DNA of 64,000 nucleotides from Kitasatospora cheerisanensis KCTC 2395 (GTDB lineage: Bacteria; Actinomycetota; Actinomycetes; Streptomycetales; Streptomycetaceae). Positions 55,281-64,000 of the stretch are shown here, one piece after another (position 1 is the stretch's first letter; every line of letters begins with the position of its first letter). The stretch spans positions 6,207,515 to 6,271,514 of the forward strand of contig NZ_KK853997.1 of the NCBI RefSeq assembly GCF_000696185.1. Direction: 5' to 3'. Both the position numbers and the translations under genes were made by a program. The notes under the pieces are model-generated. The model was not told the DNA's origin, did no database searches, and saw only the letters and a program-made list of their open reading frames with translations.

Positions 55281-56849
55281 GGCCACCGCGTGCGTCACCA
55301 CCGGCTCCCCGTCCGTCAACGCCCGGGCGGTGCGCTCGAAGGCGTGGTCGACGCCCGTCCAGCGCTCGTGGTGCTGCGCCCGGTGCTCCGCCCAGGACGC
55401 CACCGTGAACACCTCCACGAACCGGCCCGGCCGGGCCGCGTCCCGGTACAGGCCCCAACCGACCGCGCCGGTGCGCCGCCTGGACGCCTCCACCTCGTCC
55501 ATCGCCGCCACGAACGCGCCCGCGTCGCCGTCCGCCACCCGGTACTCGACGGTGACCAGCACCGGACCGTCGGCCGCGGCCGGCTCGACCGTCAGCCGCG
55601 GCTCCGGCCAGCTGTCCGACAGCGACGGGTCCGCCCGGCCGTCCGGCAGCGGCAGCCGGCGCAGCGACAGCACACCCGGCAGCAGCAGCCCGGCCGGCAC
55701 CGCCAGCGCCACGAACAGCCCGGCGTACTGCGCCAGTTGACCCCACACCAGGGCGCCCAGCGCGTTGCCGCCCTGGAACACCAGCAGGTAGAAGGCGACC
55801 GCGCGGGCCCGCACCCAGTTCGGCAGCCCCAGTTGCAGCGCGGCGTTCAGCGTGGACAGGCCCCAGATCCAGGCCGCGCCCGCGAACGCCAGGGCCGCGC
55901 CCGTCACCCAGGCGCTCCCGGTCAGCGCCGTCACCAGCAGCGCGCCCGCCGTCAGCAGGCCCGCCAGCGCCAGCACGCCGTCGCCGCGCAGCCGGGCGCT
56001 CAGCCGCGGCAGCGTCCCCGCGCCCGCCACCGCACCCACCCCGACGGCGCCCAGCAGCAGGCCGTACCCGGACGAGCCCAGCCCCAGCCGCTGCACCGCC
56101 ACCACCGGCAGCAGCGCCCACAGCGCCGCCGCACCCGGCACGAACAGCGCGCAGCGCAGCAGGATCCGCCGCACCTCCGGCGCGCGGCGGACGTACCGCC
56201 CGCCGGCCCGCAGCGCCGCCAGCACCTGCTCGCGCTCCCGCTCCCGGACCGGTGACGACTCGTCGGGGAAGCGGCGCAGCAGGACCAGCAGAATGCCCAC
56301 GAAGGACAGCGCGTTGAGCGCGAACGTCCAGCCCACGCCGGCGGCGGCGACCAGCAGTCCGCCCAGCGCGGGGCCGACCGCGCGGGCCACGTTCATGTTC
56401 ACCGCGCCCAGCGCCGAGGCCTGCCGCAACTGCTCGCGCGGCACCAGGCTCGGCTGCACGGCCTGCCAGGCCGGGCCGTTCAGCGCCGTCAGACAGCCCA
56501 GCAGGAAGGTCAGCAGCAGCAACAGCCACGGCCCGAGCACCCCGAGCAGCGCCAGCACCGCGAGCACGGTGGCGACCGCCGCCATCGCCGCCTGCATCAC
56601 CAGCAGCAGCCGCCGCCGGTCCACCAGGTCCGCGAGCGCCCCGGCCGGCAGCGCCAGCAGCAGCACCGGCAGCCCGGCCGCGACCTGCACCAGCGACACC
56701 AGCCCCGCCCCGTGCCCGACCAGCAGCCACTGCGCGCCGACGGTCTGCATCCAGCCGCCCACGTTCGACACGAACTGGGCCACCCACAGCGCCCGGAACA
56801 CCTTCTCGCCGAGCGGCGCCCAGGCGGACCCCGTCGTGCTGCCTCTCAT
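55263..56849 (-). CDS. MFS transporter with C-terminal ABM-like domain (MFS_3 type)
   Basis: The 528-residue protein starts FRALWVAQFVSNVGGWMQTVGAQWLL, a typical EntS/MFS_3 first helix, and has about eleven further hydrophobic segments to residue 410. The last 100 residues (VLVTVEYRVADGDAGAFVAAM, VEVFTVASWAEH, QHHERWT) resemble an antibiotic-biosynthesis-monooxygenase fold, as in some members of this family. It follows lanC on the same strand after 141 bases. Since no ABC exporter is present, it is the best candidate to export the lanthipeptide, or to give self-protection. Confidence 0.85.
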   Translation of the reverse strand: MRGSTTGSAWAPLGEKVFRALWVAQFVSNVGGWMQTVGAQWLLVGHGAGLVSLVQVAAGLPVLLLALPAGALADLVDRRRLLLVMQAAMAAVATVLAVLALLGVLGPWLLLLLTFLLGCLTALNGPAWQAVQPSLVPREQLRQASALGAVNMNVARAVGPALGGLLVAAAGVGWTFALNALSFVGILLVLLRRFPDESSPVREREREQVLAALRAGGRYVRRAPEVRRILLRCALFVPGAAALWALLPVVAVQRLGLGSSGYGLLLGAVGVGAVAGAGTLPRLSARLRGDGVLALAGLLTAGALLVTALTGSAWVTGAALAFAGAAWIWGLSTLNAALQLGLPNWVRARAVAFYLLVFQGGNALGALVWGQLAQYAGLFVALAVPAGLLLPGVLSLRRLPLPDGRADPSLSDSWPEPRLTVEPAAADGPVLVTVEYRVADGDAGAFVAAMDEVEASRRRTGAVGWGLYRDAARPGRFVEVFTVASWAEHRAQHHERWTGVDHAFERTARALTDGEPVVTHAVAARSAG

Positions 56850-56990
56850 CGTTCTCTCCGCCTCTCTCCGTCGAGCCGCCGAGGCTAGTGCGGAGTCCGC
56901 GGGCCGAATGTGCGCTCCGCGCCCGGACGGTGGCCCGGGCGGGCACGGTTGCGGCGGCGCTCGCCGGCGGGGAGGGCGGCCGACAGCCGG

Positions 56991-58310
56991 TCAGGCGAGC
57001 AGCAGGGCGCGGTCCCAGGTGGTGAACGGGACGCGGTCGGTGGCGACGGTGTGCAGGGCGAGGGCGACGCCCGCCGCGCCGGTGAGGAAGCCGGCCGGGT
57101 CGTCGGTCCAGCCGTTGCGGGGCAGCGGCGGGCGGAAGCCGAACGGGGCAGGGGTGGCGAGGTCGAGCAGCCGCTCCGTCAACCGGGGCAGCAGGGCGGT
57201 GAGTTCGTTCTCCGGCTGCTCGCTGTCGCGGCCGGTCCGCCAGGTGCACTGGAGCAGTCCGGCCCAGCCGTGGCAGAGGCCGGCGTCGGTGAGGGCGGCG
57301 GGGCCGGTGGCGGTGTCGAGGGCGCGGTGGACGGCCGCGGCGGCGGCCTGTTCGGCGCACTCGCGCCAGTCGGGCTGGTCGAGGGCCAGGCCGGCGAGTT
57401 GCAGGGCGCGGGCGATCCCGGGGGAGCCGTAGCACCAGGACGGCCGCCCGGGCCGCTCGCAGTCGCCGGGCGGCTGCGGGTGGTCCGGGAGCTGGTCGAT
57501 GGTGGTGAGGTCGACGGACTGCGGCCACCACGGGCCGTACCGGTCCTGGCGGGCCTGGCCGAGCAGCCAGTCCGCCCACAGGCTGAGCGCGGTGCGCTGG
57601 CCGGGGACGCGCAGGCCCTGCCGCCAGCAGAGGGCGAGCAGGGCGAGCGGCCCCGGCAGGCCGTGCGCGAGGCCGAGGTTGGCGTGGCCGCGTTCGGCGC
57701 TGGTCGGCGCGCAGTCGTCGGGGCTCTGCGCGACCCACCAGCCCGGCAGTTCGGCGATCGGCTCGGAGAGCCGGACCAGGGCGCGCAGCACCAGGTGCAG
57801 CGCGGAGTCGGCGGTCCCGGCCCGCGGGTGGTGGTCGAGCAGGACGGCGCCGAGGCCGGCCAGCCCGGAGACCAGGTCGTAGCGTTCCACCGCGGTGTGC
57901 TCGACGCCCGCCGCGGCGCGCTGCTGCTCGCGCCGGGCGAGGCGTTCGGCGAGGACGGTGGTCTGGTGGTGCAGGTGCGCGCGGGCGGTGCGGTAGTCGG
58001 CGGGCGTGGCGGCGGCCCGGGGCAGGGCGAAGGCGAGCGCGGGGACGGCGTCGTACAGGCCGGTGCCGGGGGCCGCGCCGGCGGCGGAGCGGGCCGCGAC
58101 GCCCAGCCAGGCGTGCGCGGTCGCCCGGTGGGCCGGGTCCTGCCGGGACAGTTCCGCGAACAGCAGCGCGATGCCGGGCGCCCCGTCGGCGAGCCCGGCG
58201 GGGGCCCACGGCCGGTCGGCGTCGGCGAGCGCGCCCGCCACCCGGTCCGGTTCGGCGAGGAGTTCGGCCGTGGCCGCGACCGCGGCCCGGGCGTGGTCGG
58301 ACAGGTTCAC
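56991..58310 (-). CDS. Class I lanthipeptide cyclase LanC
   Basis: The GTG at 58310 overlaps the LanB stop (GTGA). The 439-residue protein has the LanC toroid repeats (GLADGAPGIALLF, LVSGLAGLGAVLL, NLGLAHGLPGPLALLAL, GFLTGAAGVALALH) and the zinc ligands Cys293 (SWCYGSPG), Cys346 and His347 (GLCHGWAG). LanC adds cysteine thiols onto the dehydro residues made by LanB. All catalytic residues are present and the frame is intact. Coupling to LanB ensures joint production. Confidence 0.93.
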   Translation of the reverse strand: MNLSDHARAAVAATAELLAEPDRVAGALADADRPWAPAGLADGAPGIALLFAELSRQDPAHRATAHAWLGVAARSAAGAAPGTGLYDAVPALAFALPRAAATPADYRTARAHLHHQTTVLAERLARREQQRAAAGVEHTAVERYDLVSGLAGLGAVLLDHHPRAGTADSALHLVLRALVRLSEPIAELPGWWVAQSPDDCAPTSAERGHANLGLAHGLPGPLALLALCWRQGLRVPGQRTALSLWADWLLGQARQDRYGPWWPQSVDLTTIDQLPDHPQPPGDCERPGRPSWCYGSPGIARALQLAGLALDQPDWRECAEQAAAAAVHRALDTATGPAALTDAGLCHGWAGLLQCTWRTGRDSEQPENELTALLPRLTERLLDLATPAPFGFRPPLPRNGWTDDPAGFLTGAAGVALALHTVATDRVPFTTWDRALLLA

Positions 58311-61300
58311 AGGGCGGCTCCGGGGAGGATCGTCGGGTGGCGGTCGGTTGACGGCACGTCAGGACTCCGTGGGGTTCCGGCGGCGCTGCGGGCGGCCTCG
58401 CGGGACCAGTACGCGCGGACGGTGCGGCGGGCCGGCGCGAGGGAGCGCTCCTCGGCGGTCCGGTCGGCGCCGAGCAGGCGGTTGTGGTGCAGGTGCAGCA
58501 GCGCGGACAGCGCGGTGTCCGGGGTGCTCCAGCGGGGGTCGAGCCGGGCGCGGTAGCGGGCGAGCGCGGCGGCGCGCTCCTGCCAGGCGGCGAGGAGTTC
58601 GTCCGCGCCGGGCAGCTCGGCGAGGCGCTCCCACCGGCCGCGCGGGTCGATCAGCGCCCGGGCCTGCGCGCGGTCGGCGGCCGGCAGGGCGTGCCGTTCG
58701 GTGGTGAGGCAGCGGCGCCGGAGGTGCTGCGGGTCGCCGAAGTGCTGCGCCAGGTCGACGTAGTTGGCGGCGGCGAGCACCGGCGCGGAGACGTCGAGGC
58801 GGCGTTCGCGCAGCAGCCGGAGCTGGAGCAGGCAGCAGCGGCTGTCGGCGGCGAACACCCGCTCGGCCGCCTCGATCGCGGCCGGCCCGCCGTGGCGCTC
58901 GGGCTCGGGCCGGTAGCCGTCCAGGACGAGCGGACCGGCCAGCCCGGCGGCGGCTCGCCCGTCGGCCCAGCGGGCGAGGACGGGCAGCAGGCGGGCCGCG
59001 AGCCCGCCCGGGTCGCCGTGGAAGCGCAGCCGCAGGTGCGGCTCCGGGTACGGGTGGCGCAGGTAGAACCAGCGGTCGACGCCCTCGGGCAACCCGGCCA
59101 GCAGCTCCGGCAGGTGATGGACCAGCAGCTCGTCGTGGCGGTCGGGCGCGCAGGGCAGCCGGGCGCACAGCCACTCCGAGCCCGGGCCGTGACTCTCCCG
59201 GACGGCGCGGCCGCGGGGCGGGGCGACCCGCGGGGCGCGCGCGGCGCCGGGGCGCGGCGCAGCAGCGGGAAGGCGAGTTCGTTGGCGTGGCCGCCGAGCC
59301 AGCCGGCGTCCCCCTCGGGGGCCTCCTGCACGGACGCCTCGCCGCCGCGCAGCCACGCGTGGTGCAGCAGGGCGCGCTGGTGAGGGTCCGTCAGGTCGAG
59401 GGTGAGCCGCCGGCCGTCGCTGACGCTGCGCACCGTGTCCGGCACCCGCCAGCGGCGGCGCCAGGCGTCCAGCAGGTCGGTCCAGCGGTCGGGGTCGGTC
59501 TCCGTGCGCAGCGCGGGTTCGTCGGGAGCCAGCGGGCGGGGCTGAGCACGGTGCGGCCGGAGCGGACCCGCGGCAGGTAGGGGAGCGCCTCGGCCGCGCC
59601 CCAGCGCCAGCGGAGCCGGCCGCCCGCGCCGCCGCGGGACAGCGCGTCCAGCAGGCGGGCCGCGTCGGGGGCGTCGGTGGCGAGCAGGTGCGGGACGGTG
59701 GGCACCACTTCGCGGCCGAGCCGGCGGGAGACCACGGCCAGCCGGTCCCGGTCGGCGACGACCTCCAGGTCCGCGACGGTGAGGGTGCCCGGGCGGGAGT
59801 GGTCGGCGAACTCGGCGAGGGCGACGACGTGCGGGAGCAGCCGCGGCACCCGGGCCGTGCTGCCGGTGTGCGGGCGCGGCGCGCGGAACGACAGCTGGGC
59901 GCGGACGGCCTCCGGGTTGTCGGTGGGCGCGTCCCGGACGGTCTCGGCGAGCGCCCGGCCCGCCCGGCCGAGCAGCGGGGCGTACCGGCCCGCCAGCGCC
60001 CCCGCGCCGGGGGACACGCTGTCGACCAGCAGGGTGAACTCGCCCGCCGCCAGCGCCTCCGGGGACGCGGACCGCAGCTGGAGCAGCAGGTCCAGCGAGG
60101 CGGGCGGGACGGCGGACGGGCCGCCCGCCGCGGCGCCGGTGCCGGCCAGGCGGGCCAACAGGGCGCCGTCGAGCAGCAGTTCGCGCTCGCCCGCGGCGGC
60201 GGCGCGCTGGGCCAGGGACAGCAGCAGCCCGTCCCGCGCGTCGGCCGGCCCGCCGCCGGGCAGGGCGCGGGCGCCGCGCGGCAGCAGGGGCCGGCGGGCG
60301 CGCCGAGGCCGCGCTCCGGGTCGAGCAGCTCCAGCAGCGGGACGGCCCGGCCCAGCCCGTACCGGGCGACGAACTCCTCGTGGTACTGCCGCAGGTACGC
60401 AGGTCCCGGCCGGCCGGAGGCGACCGCCCACAGGACGTCCGCGGCCCGCTCCACCTCGGTGCGCAGGCCGGCGGGCAGCCGGACCGTCACGTCCAGCCCG
60501 AGGTCCACCCGCACCGGCCGGCCGGTGTCGTGCAGGCGGCGCATCCCCTCGGTCAGCGCCCGCCACTGCGGCAGGCCCGTCCCCGGCGCCGTCCGCCGGT
60601 ACGCCGCGAACCCGGCCTGCACGGCGCGCAGTTCGGCCGCCACCGCGCTGTCGGCGGCCAGCCGGGCGAGCAGGTGGCCGAGCGGGTCGGGCTCGGTGGA
60701 CGGCGGCAGCAGATCGGTCAGCAGCAGCCGGCTGCGCACCAGTTCGCCGAGCAGCCAGTCGACCGCGGTGCCGTCCACCCCGGGGTGCGCGGCGAGCAGC
60801 GCCCGGTGCAGCTCCGTCCACGGCAGCGGGTCGGCGGCCTCGGCCAGCACGGTGCGGATCGCCGCCGTGCAGCGGACCGAGACCTCCCGCCCGGCCGGCC
60901 GCCCGTCCTCGCCCGCCGCCGACAGGTGGCCGAGCACCAGCCGGTCGCCGCGCAGCCGGCACAGGCCGTTGACGACCACCCGCAGCCCGCGCAGCACCGC
61001 CGGATCCCGCTCCAGCCGCTCCACCAGCCCCGCCACCCACTCCGCGTCCGGCCGGGCGAGCTTGCGCGGCCGCCCGCCCCAGCGCACCTCCGCCCGCTCG
61101 CCGAACCCGGCCGTCGCCACGCCCGCCAGCAGCCCGGACGGGGCGGCCCGGTCCGCCATCAGCAGCCGATAGCGCGTCACCGCCCGCGCGCCGCGCCGCA
61201 GTTGCTTCGGCCGCAGGCGCTCGCCGCGCTCCACCCGGTCCAGCAGCAGGCTCAGCGACGGGCTGGACACCGCGACGGCCTCCCGCAGCAGCGGATCGGC

Positions 61301-61450
61301 GAGCGCCGCCCGCAGCCGGTCCAGGTCGGCGGCGGGCGACGCGTCGGCGGTGGGCGCCCCGGCGGAGGCTTCGCGCGGCGAGGGGGCCGGCCGGACGGCG
61401 GCCCGCAGCAGGGCGAGCTCGCCGCAGGCGAAGATCGGCGCATCCGACAT
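58307..61450 (-). CDS. Class I lanthipeptide dehydratase LanB, full length (frameshifted)
   Basis: AAGGAGAG precedes the ATG at 61450. The N-terminal glutamylation domain reads from SPSLSLLLDRVERGERL through LYGLGRAVPLLELLDPE. Three single-base losses (about 60295, 59530 and 59240) then shift the frame three times and restore it. The C-terminal SpaB_C elimination domain shows WFYLRHPYPEPHLRLRFHGD and ends APARRTVRAYWSREAARS. The composite of 1,048 residues is the normal LanB size. LanB uses glutamyl-tRNA to dehydrate Ser/Thr of the precursor. It overlaps lanC and follows the precursor gene by 95 bases. Confidence 0.88.
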   Translation of the reverse strand: MSDAPIFACGELALLRAAVRPAPSPREASAGAPTADASPAADLDRLRAALADPLLREAVAVSSPSLSLLLDRVERGERLRPKQLRRGARAVTRYRLLMADRAAPSGLLAGVATAGFGERAEVRWGGRPRKLARPDAEWVAGLVERLERDPAVLRGLRVVVNGLCRLRGDRLVLGHLSAAGEDGRPAGREVSVRCTAAIRTVLAEAADPLPWTELHRALLAAHPGVDGTAVDWLLGELVRSRLLLTDLLPPSTEPDPLGHLLARLAADSAVAAELRAVQAGFAAYRRTAPGTGLPQWRALTEGMRRLHDTGRPVRVDLGLDVTVRLPAGLRTEVERAADVLWAVASGRPGPAYLRQYHEEFVARYGLGRAVPLLELLDPERGLGAPAGPCCRAAPAPCPAAGRPTRGTGCCCPWPSAPPPRASANCCSTAPCWPAWPAPAPRRAARPPSRPPRWTCCSSCGPRPRRRWRRASSPCWSTACPPARGRWRAGTPRCSAGRAGRSPRPSGTRPPTTRRPSAPSCRSARRARTPAARPGCRGCSRTSSPSPSSPTTPARAPSPSRTWRSSPTGTGWPWSPAGSAAKWCPPSRTCSPPTPPTRPACWTRCPAAARAAGSAGAGARPRRSPTCRGSAPAAPCSAPPAGSRRTRAAHGDRPRPLDRPAGRLAPPLAGAGHGAQRQRRPAAHPRPDGPSPARPAAPRVAARRRGVRAGGPRGGRRLARRPRQRTRLPAAAPRPGAARAPRVAPPRGRAVRESHGPGSEWLCARLPCAPDRHDELLVHHLPELLAGLPEGVDRWFYLRHPYPEPHLRLRFHGDPGGLAARLLPVLARWADGRAAAGLAGPLVLDGYRPEPERHGGPAAIEAAERVFAADSRCCLLQLRLLRERRLDVSAPVLAAANYVDLAQHFGDPQHLRRRCLTTERHALPAADRAQARALIDPRGRWERLAELPGADELLAAWQERAAALARYRARLDPRWSTPDTALSALLHLHHNRLLGADRTAEERSLAPARRTVRAYWSREAARSAAGTPRSPDVPSTDRHPTILPGAAL

Positions 61451-61493
61451 GCAGGCTCTCCTTCGGAGCACGGGGGGATCGACGGGCCCGGCG

Positions 61494-61535
61494 GGAGCGG
61501 CCCGGTGCGCCGGGCCGGGCGCACCGGGCCGCTCC
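61494..61535 (-). terminator. 17-bp attenuator hairpin between the precursor gene and lanB
   Basis: GGAGCGGCCCGGTGCGC and GCGCACCGGGCCGCTCC pair perfectly around eight bases, starting 11 bases past the precursor stop. Similar hairpins after RiPP precursor genes allow partial read-through, giving more precursor than enzyme transcript. Confidence 0.8.
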
Positions 61536-61545
61536 GGCGGGGCGC

Positions 61546-61680
61546 TCAGCGGCAGCGCGAGTTGCGGGCCGAGCCGCAGGAGTACGGCCACGAGGCGTTC
61601 GCCGCGGCGCTCTGCTCCTCGGTCTCCTCCTGGGACGGGGCGATGATCTCCAGGACGTCGAGCTCCAGGATGTCGTGCAC
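61546..61680 (-). CDS. Class I lanthipeptide precursor LanA (44 residues)
   Basis: The GTG at 61680 lies about eight bases after AAAGGCGG and gives a 44-residue peptide. The leader contains [14 protein letters not shown], an acidic/hydrophobic LanB-recognition stretch, followed by [11 protein letters not shown]. The likely core is [16 protein letters not shown], with four serines, two cysteines and no threonine. Ser2 or Ser6 with Cys7, and Ser9 or Ser13 with Cys15, could form up to two lanthionine rings, leaving dehydroalanines. The leader-core junction lacks a GG or NP site, so cleavage position is uncertain. No dedicated protease gene is visible. Confidence 0.85.
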   Translation of the reverse strand: MHDILELDVLEIIAPSQEETEEQSAAANASWPYSCGSARNSRCR

Positions 61681-61895
61681 GGGAAACCGCCTTTCGTGGC
61701 TCGATCCGCCGGCCGGTCCGGGCCGTCCCCGGTACCCGTTCCGCTCCGACACCGCGAACCCTAGGGACCCGCCGTCGACAGCCGATCCGCCCCCGATCGG
61801 CAAGTGATCGACGCCCCGTCAGCGACCACCCCGCCGAGCGGGGTCTGCCGCCCGGTGCGCCGCTCTGCATACCCTGTGCCGACGCACGGGGCACG

Positions 61896-61924
61896 CACGA
61901 AGAACCACGGACCACGTACGAAGA
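61896..61924. promoter_or_regulatory. ACGAAGA direct repeats in the precursor/SARP intergenic region
   Basis: The divergent gap 61681-61995 holds CACGAAGA (61896) and TACGAAGA (61917), spaced 21 bp or two helical turns, and a looser third copy near 61935. SARP regulators bind direct repeats on one face of the helix, so these may be its sites. The remainder of the gap contains possible -10 boxes (TAGGGT on the minus strand near 61760) but no clear -35 box. Confidence 0.35.
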
Positions 61925-61995
61925 GTCACCGACAGCGAAGCACGGACGACGAACGACCGACGGCACGGCGACGGGGCCGGCCACAGGGGGTGCAG

Positions 61996-64000
61996 ATGGT
62001 GAACAGCCGACCGGCGGAGCTGGACTTCGCGGTGCTCGGACCGGTGCGCGCCCGGCGCGGCGACACCCAGCTCCGGCTCGGCGGACCGCAGCAGCAGGCC
62101 ATGCTGGCGGTCCTGCTGCTGCGCCCCGGCGGCACCGCCACCGCCGCCGACCTGATCGACGCCCTCTGGGGCGAGCAGCCCCCGAACTCGGCGATGACCA
62201 CCATGCGTACCTACGCCTGGCGGCTGCGCAAGCAACTGGAGCAGGACGGCGGCGACCCCGCCGTCCTGCTCTCGCTCGGCGACGGCTACCGGCTGGCCGT
62301 CCCGCCCGACGCGGTCGACGCCCGCCGCGCCGAGCAGTTCGCCGCCCGCGCCGAGGCCCGGCCGTCGCCGGCCACCCCGAGCACGCCCGCGAACTCCTCG
62401 ACGAAGCACTCCGGTTGTGGCAGGGCGAGCCCCTGGCCGGCGTCCCCGGACCGTACGCGGAACGCCAGCGCAACCGCCTCGGCGAGCTGCGCCTGACCCT
62501 GCTGGAGGAACGGCTCGCCCTCGACGTGGCACTCGGCCGGGCCGCCCGCAGCATCCCCGAACTCACCGACCTGACGGACGAACACCCGCTGCGCGAACGC
62601 CCGCACGGCCTGCTGATGCGCGCCCTGTGCCGCAGCGGACGGCAGGCCGAGGCACTGGCCGCGTTCCGCCGGGTCCGGGACGCCCTGGTCGACGAACTCG
62701 GCGTGGAACCCGGGCCCGAACTCGCCGAACTGCACCGGCGGATCCTCAACGGCGAGGAGAGCGCGGCGGGGCCCGCCGCCCCGGCCGAGCCGGCTCCGGC
62801 CGCGCCCGCGGCCCCGCCCGCCGCCGTGCCGACCGTCGACGCCCCGCTCAGGCCCGCCCAACTGCCGCCCCGGCCCGGTGACTTCATCGGCCGGGAGGCG
62901 CAGGCCGAGGAGATCCGGGCCGCGCTCACCGCGCCGTCCCGGGCCTCGCTGCCGGTGGTGGCGGTGGTCGGCATGGGAGGCGTCGGCAAGACCGCGCTCG
63001 CCCTGCACGCCGCCTGGCACTGCCGGGACGCCTTCCCCGACGGGGAGCTCTACGCCGACCTGCGCGGCGCCGACCGGCTGCCCGCCACCGCCGACGACGT
63101 GCTCGCCGGCTTCCTGTCCGCGCTCGGCGTCCGCCCCGAAACGGTGCCGGAATCCACCGCCGCCCGCTCGGCGCTGTTCCGCTCGCTCACCGACACCCGG
63201 CGCCTGCTGGTGGTCCTCGACAACGCCCGCGACACCTCGCAGATCCGCCCGCTGCTGCCCGGCTCCGCCAACTGCGCCGTCCTGGTGACCAGCCGCACCC
63301 GGCCCACCAGCCTGCAGGCCGACGTCCAGCTCGACCTGGACGTCTTCACACCCGCCGAGGCGCTCGACCTGCTCGGCCGGGTGATCGGCCCGCTCCGGCT
63401 GGCCGCCGAGGCCGGCCCCGCGCTCGACCTGGTCGCGGCCTGCGGCTACCTCCCGCTCGCGGTACGGATCGTGGCCGCCCGGCTCGCCTCCCGCCCCCGC
63501 TGGACGATCGCCAGCCTCAGCGAACGCCTCGCCGACGAGCAGCGCCGGATCGACGAGCTGCGGATGGGCGACCTCGCCGTCGACGTGGCCTTCGAGCTGG
63601 GCTACCGGCAGTTGACGCCCGATCAGTCCCGGGCGTTCCGGCTGGCCGCCTGGGCGGAGGCCCCGCACTTCGGACTCGACACCGCCGCCGCCCTGCTCGA
63701 CCTCGGCCCCGACGACGCCGAGGAACTGCTGGAGGCACTGGTGGACGCCGCGATGCTCGACTCGGTCGGCGCGGGCCGCTACCGGTACCACGACCTGCTG
63801 CGCGGCTTCGCCCGCCGCACCTCCGGCGCGCACGACCCCGAGGAGGGCGCCGCCGCCCGCGCCCGCCTGCTCGGCCTGCTGCTCGACCGGGCCCGCGCCG
63901 CCTTCCAACTCGCCGTCCCCGGCGACCCGGTGGCCCACGACCTGGGCGCCGACTGGCCGCCCCACCCCGGCGGCCCCGCCCTGCCCGACCTCGCCGCCGC
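61996..64000 (+). CDS. SARP/AfsR-family regulator: BTAD plus NB-ARC (frameshifted, runs off window)
   Basis: The ATG at 61996 opens with [20 protein letters not shown], the SARP winged helix, followed by the bacterial transcriptional activation domain. One base is lost near 62355-62380; the continued frame gives [16 protein letters not shown], then an NB-ARC domain with [12 protein letters not shown], Walker [30 protein letters not shown] and [16 protein letters not shown]. The C-terminal part is beyond the window. SARPs with NB-ARC domains activate antibiotic clusters. Its divergent position from lanA makes it the likely activator of the lanthipeptide genes. Confidence 0.85.

Noticed and set aside
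58307-61450. Programmed frameshifting in lanB, or split LanB subunits
   Set aside because: Three breaks restoring the frame, no slippery-site pattern, and the same kind of breaks in unrelated genes make sequence error simpler.

Overview
The window is very GC-rich actinobacterial DNA. Overlapping ATGA/GTGA starts, GTG and TTG starts, an SsgA-like sporulation protein and the regulator families present point to a Streptomyces/Kitasatospora-type chromosome, in an accessory-rich region. No rRNA, tRNA, CRISPR array, transposase or integrase was seen.

Layout. 1-4.8 kb: a secreted beta-propeller/phosphoesterase protein (cut by the window edge) coupled to an ABC permease and ATPase. 5-9.2 kb: a truncated alcohol dehydrogenase, then a minus-strand PfkB kinase, HAD phosphatase and GT20 synthase set resembling glucosylglycerol (GgpPS-type) synthesis, and an RNA 2',3'-cyclic phosphodiesterase. 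9.3-15.4 kb: a putative signalling or conflict island with a small motif protein, a membrane-anchored NTPase, a Crp/Fnr regulator, a class III cyclase-like protein and a small partner. Several of these share short motifs. 15.9-22.2 kb: an SDR, a three-gene UDP-sugar cassette (2-epimerase, aminotransferase, Gfo/Idh oxidoreductase) and a secreted sialidase-like protein. 22.5-29.5 kb: a GntR regulator, PuuD hydrolase and APC permease, followed by an amine oxidase, a GCS2 ligase and a convergent ATP-grasp ligase. 29.7-41.3 kb: a deleted lipase, a secreted unknown protein, AraC and PucR regulators, alpha/beta hydrolases, SsgA-like protein, Dps, an acetate transporter, DoxX and an isochorismatase-like hydrolase. 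41.6-46 kb: a luciferase-like monooxygenase, flavin reductase and amidohydrolase operon, then a YoaK transporter. 46-55.2 kb: a LAL-type LuxR regulator, two AraC regulators, an XRE/NB-ARC/TPR regulator and two hydrolases. 55.3-64 kb: a class I lanthipeptide cluster with a 44-residue precursor, LanB, LanC, an MFS exporter and a divergent SARP regulator that runs off the window.

The lanthipeptide genes form a coherent unit. LanB dehydrates the precursor, LanC cyclises it, the MFS protein may export it, and the SARP may switch it on. A strong hairpin between precursor and lanB would keep precursor in excess.

Data caution: about 18 single-base frame breaks interrupt nine otherwise well-conserved genes. 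Nearly all are consistent with one lost base in a G/C-rich run, so they look like consensus errors more than decay. The dehydrogenase and lipase fragments, by contrast, have lost whole segments.
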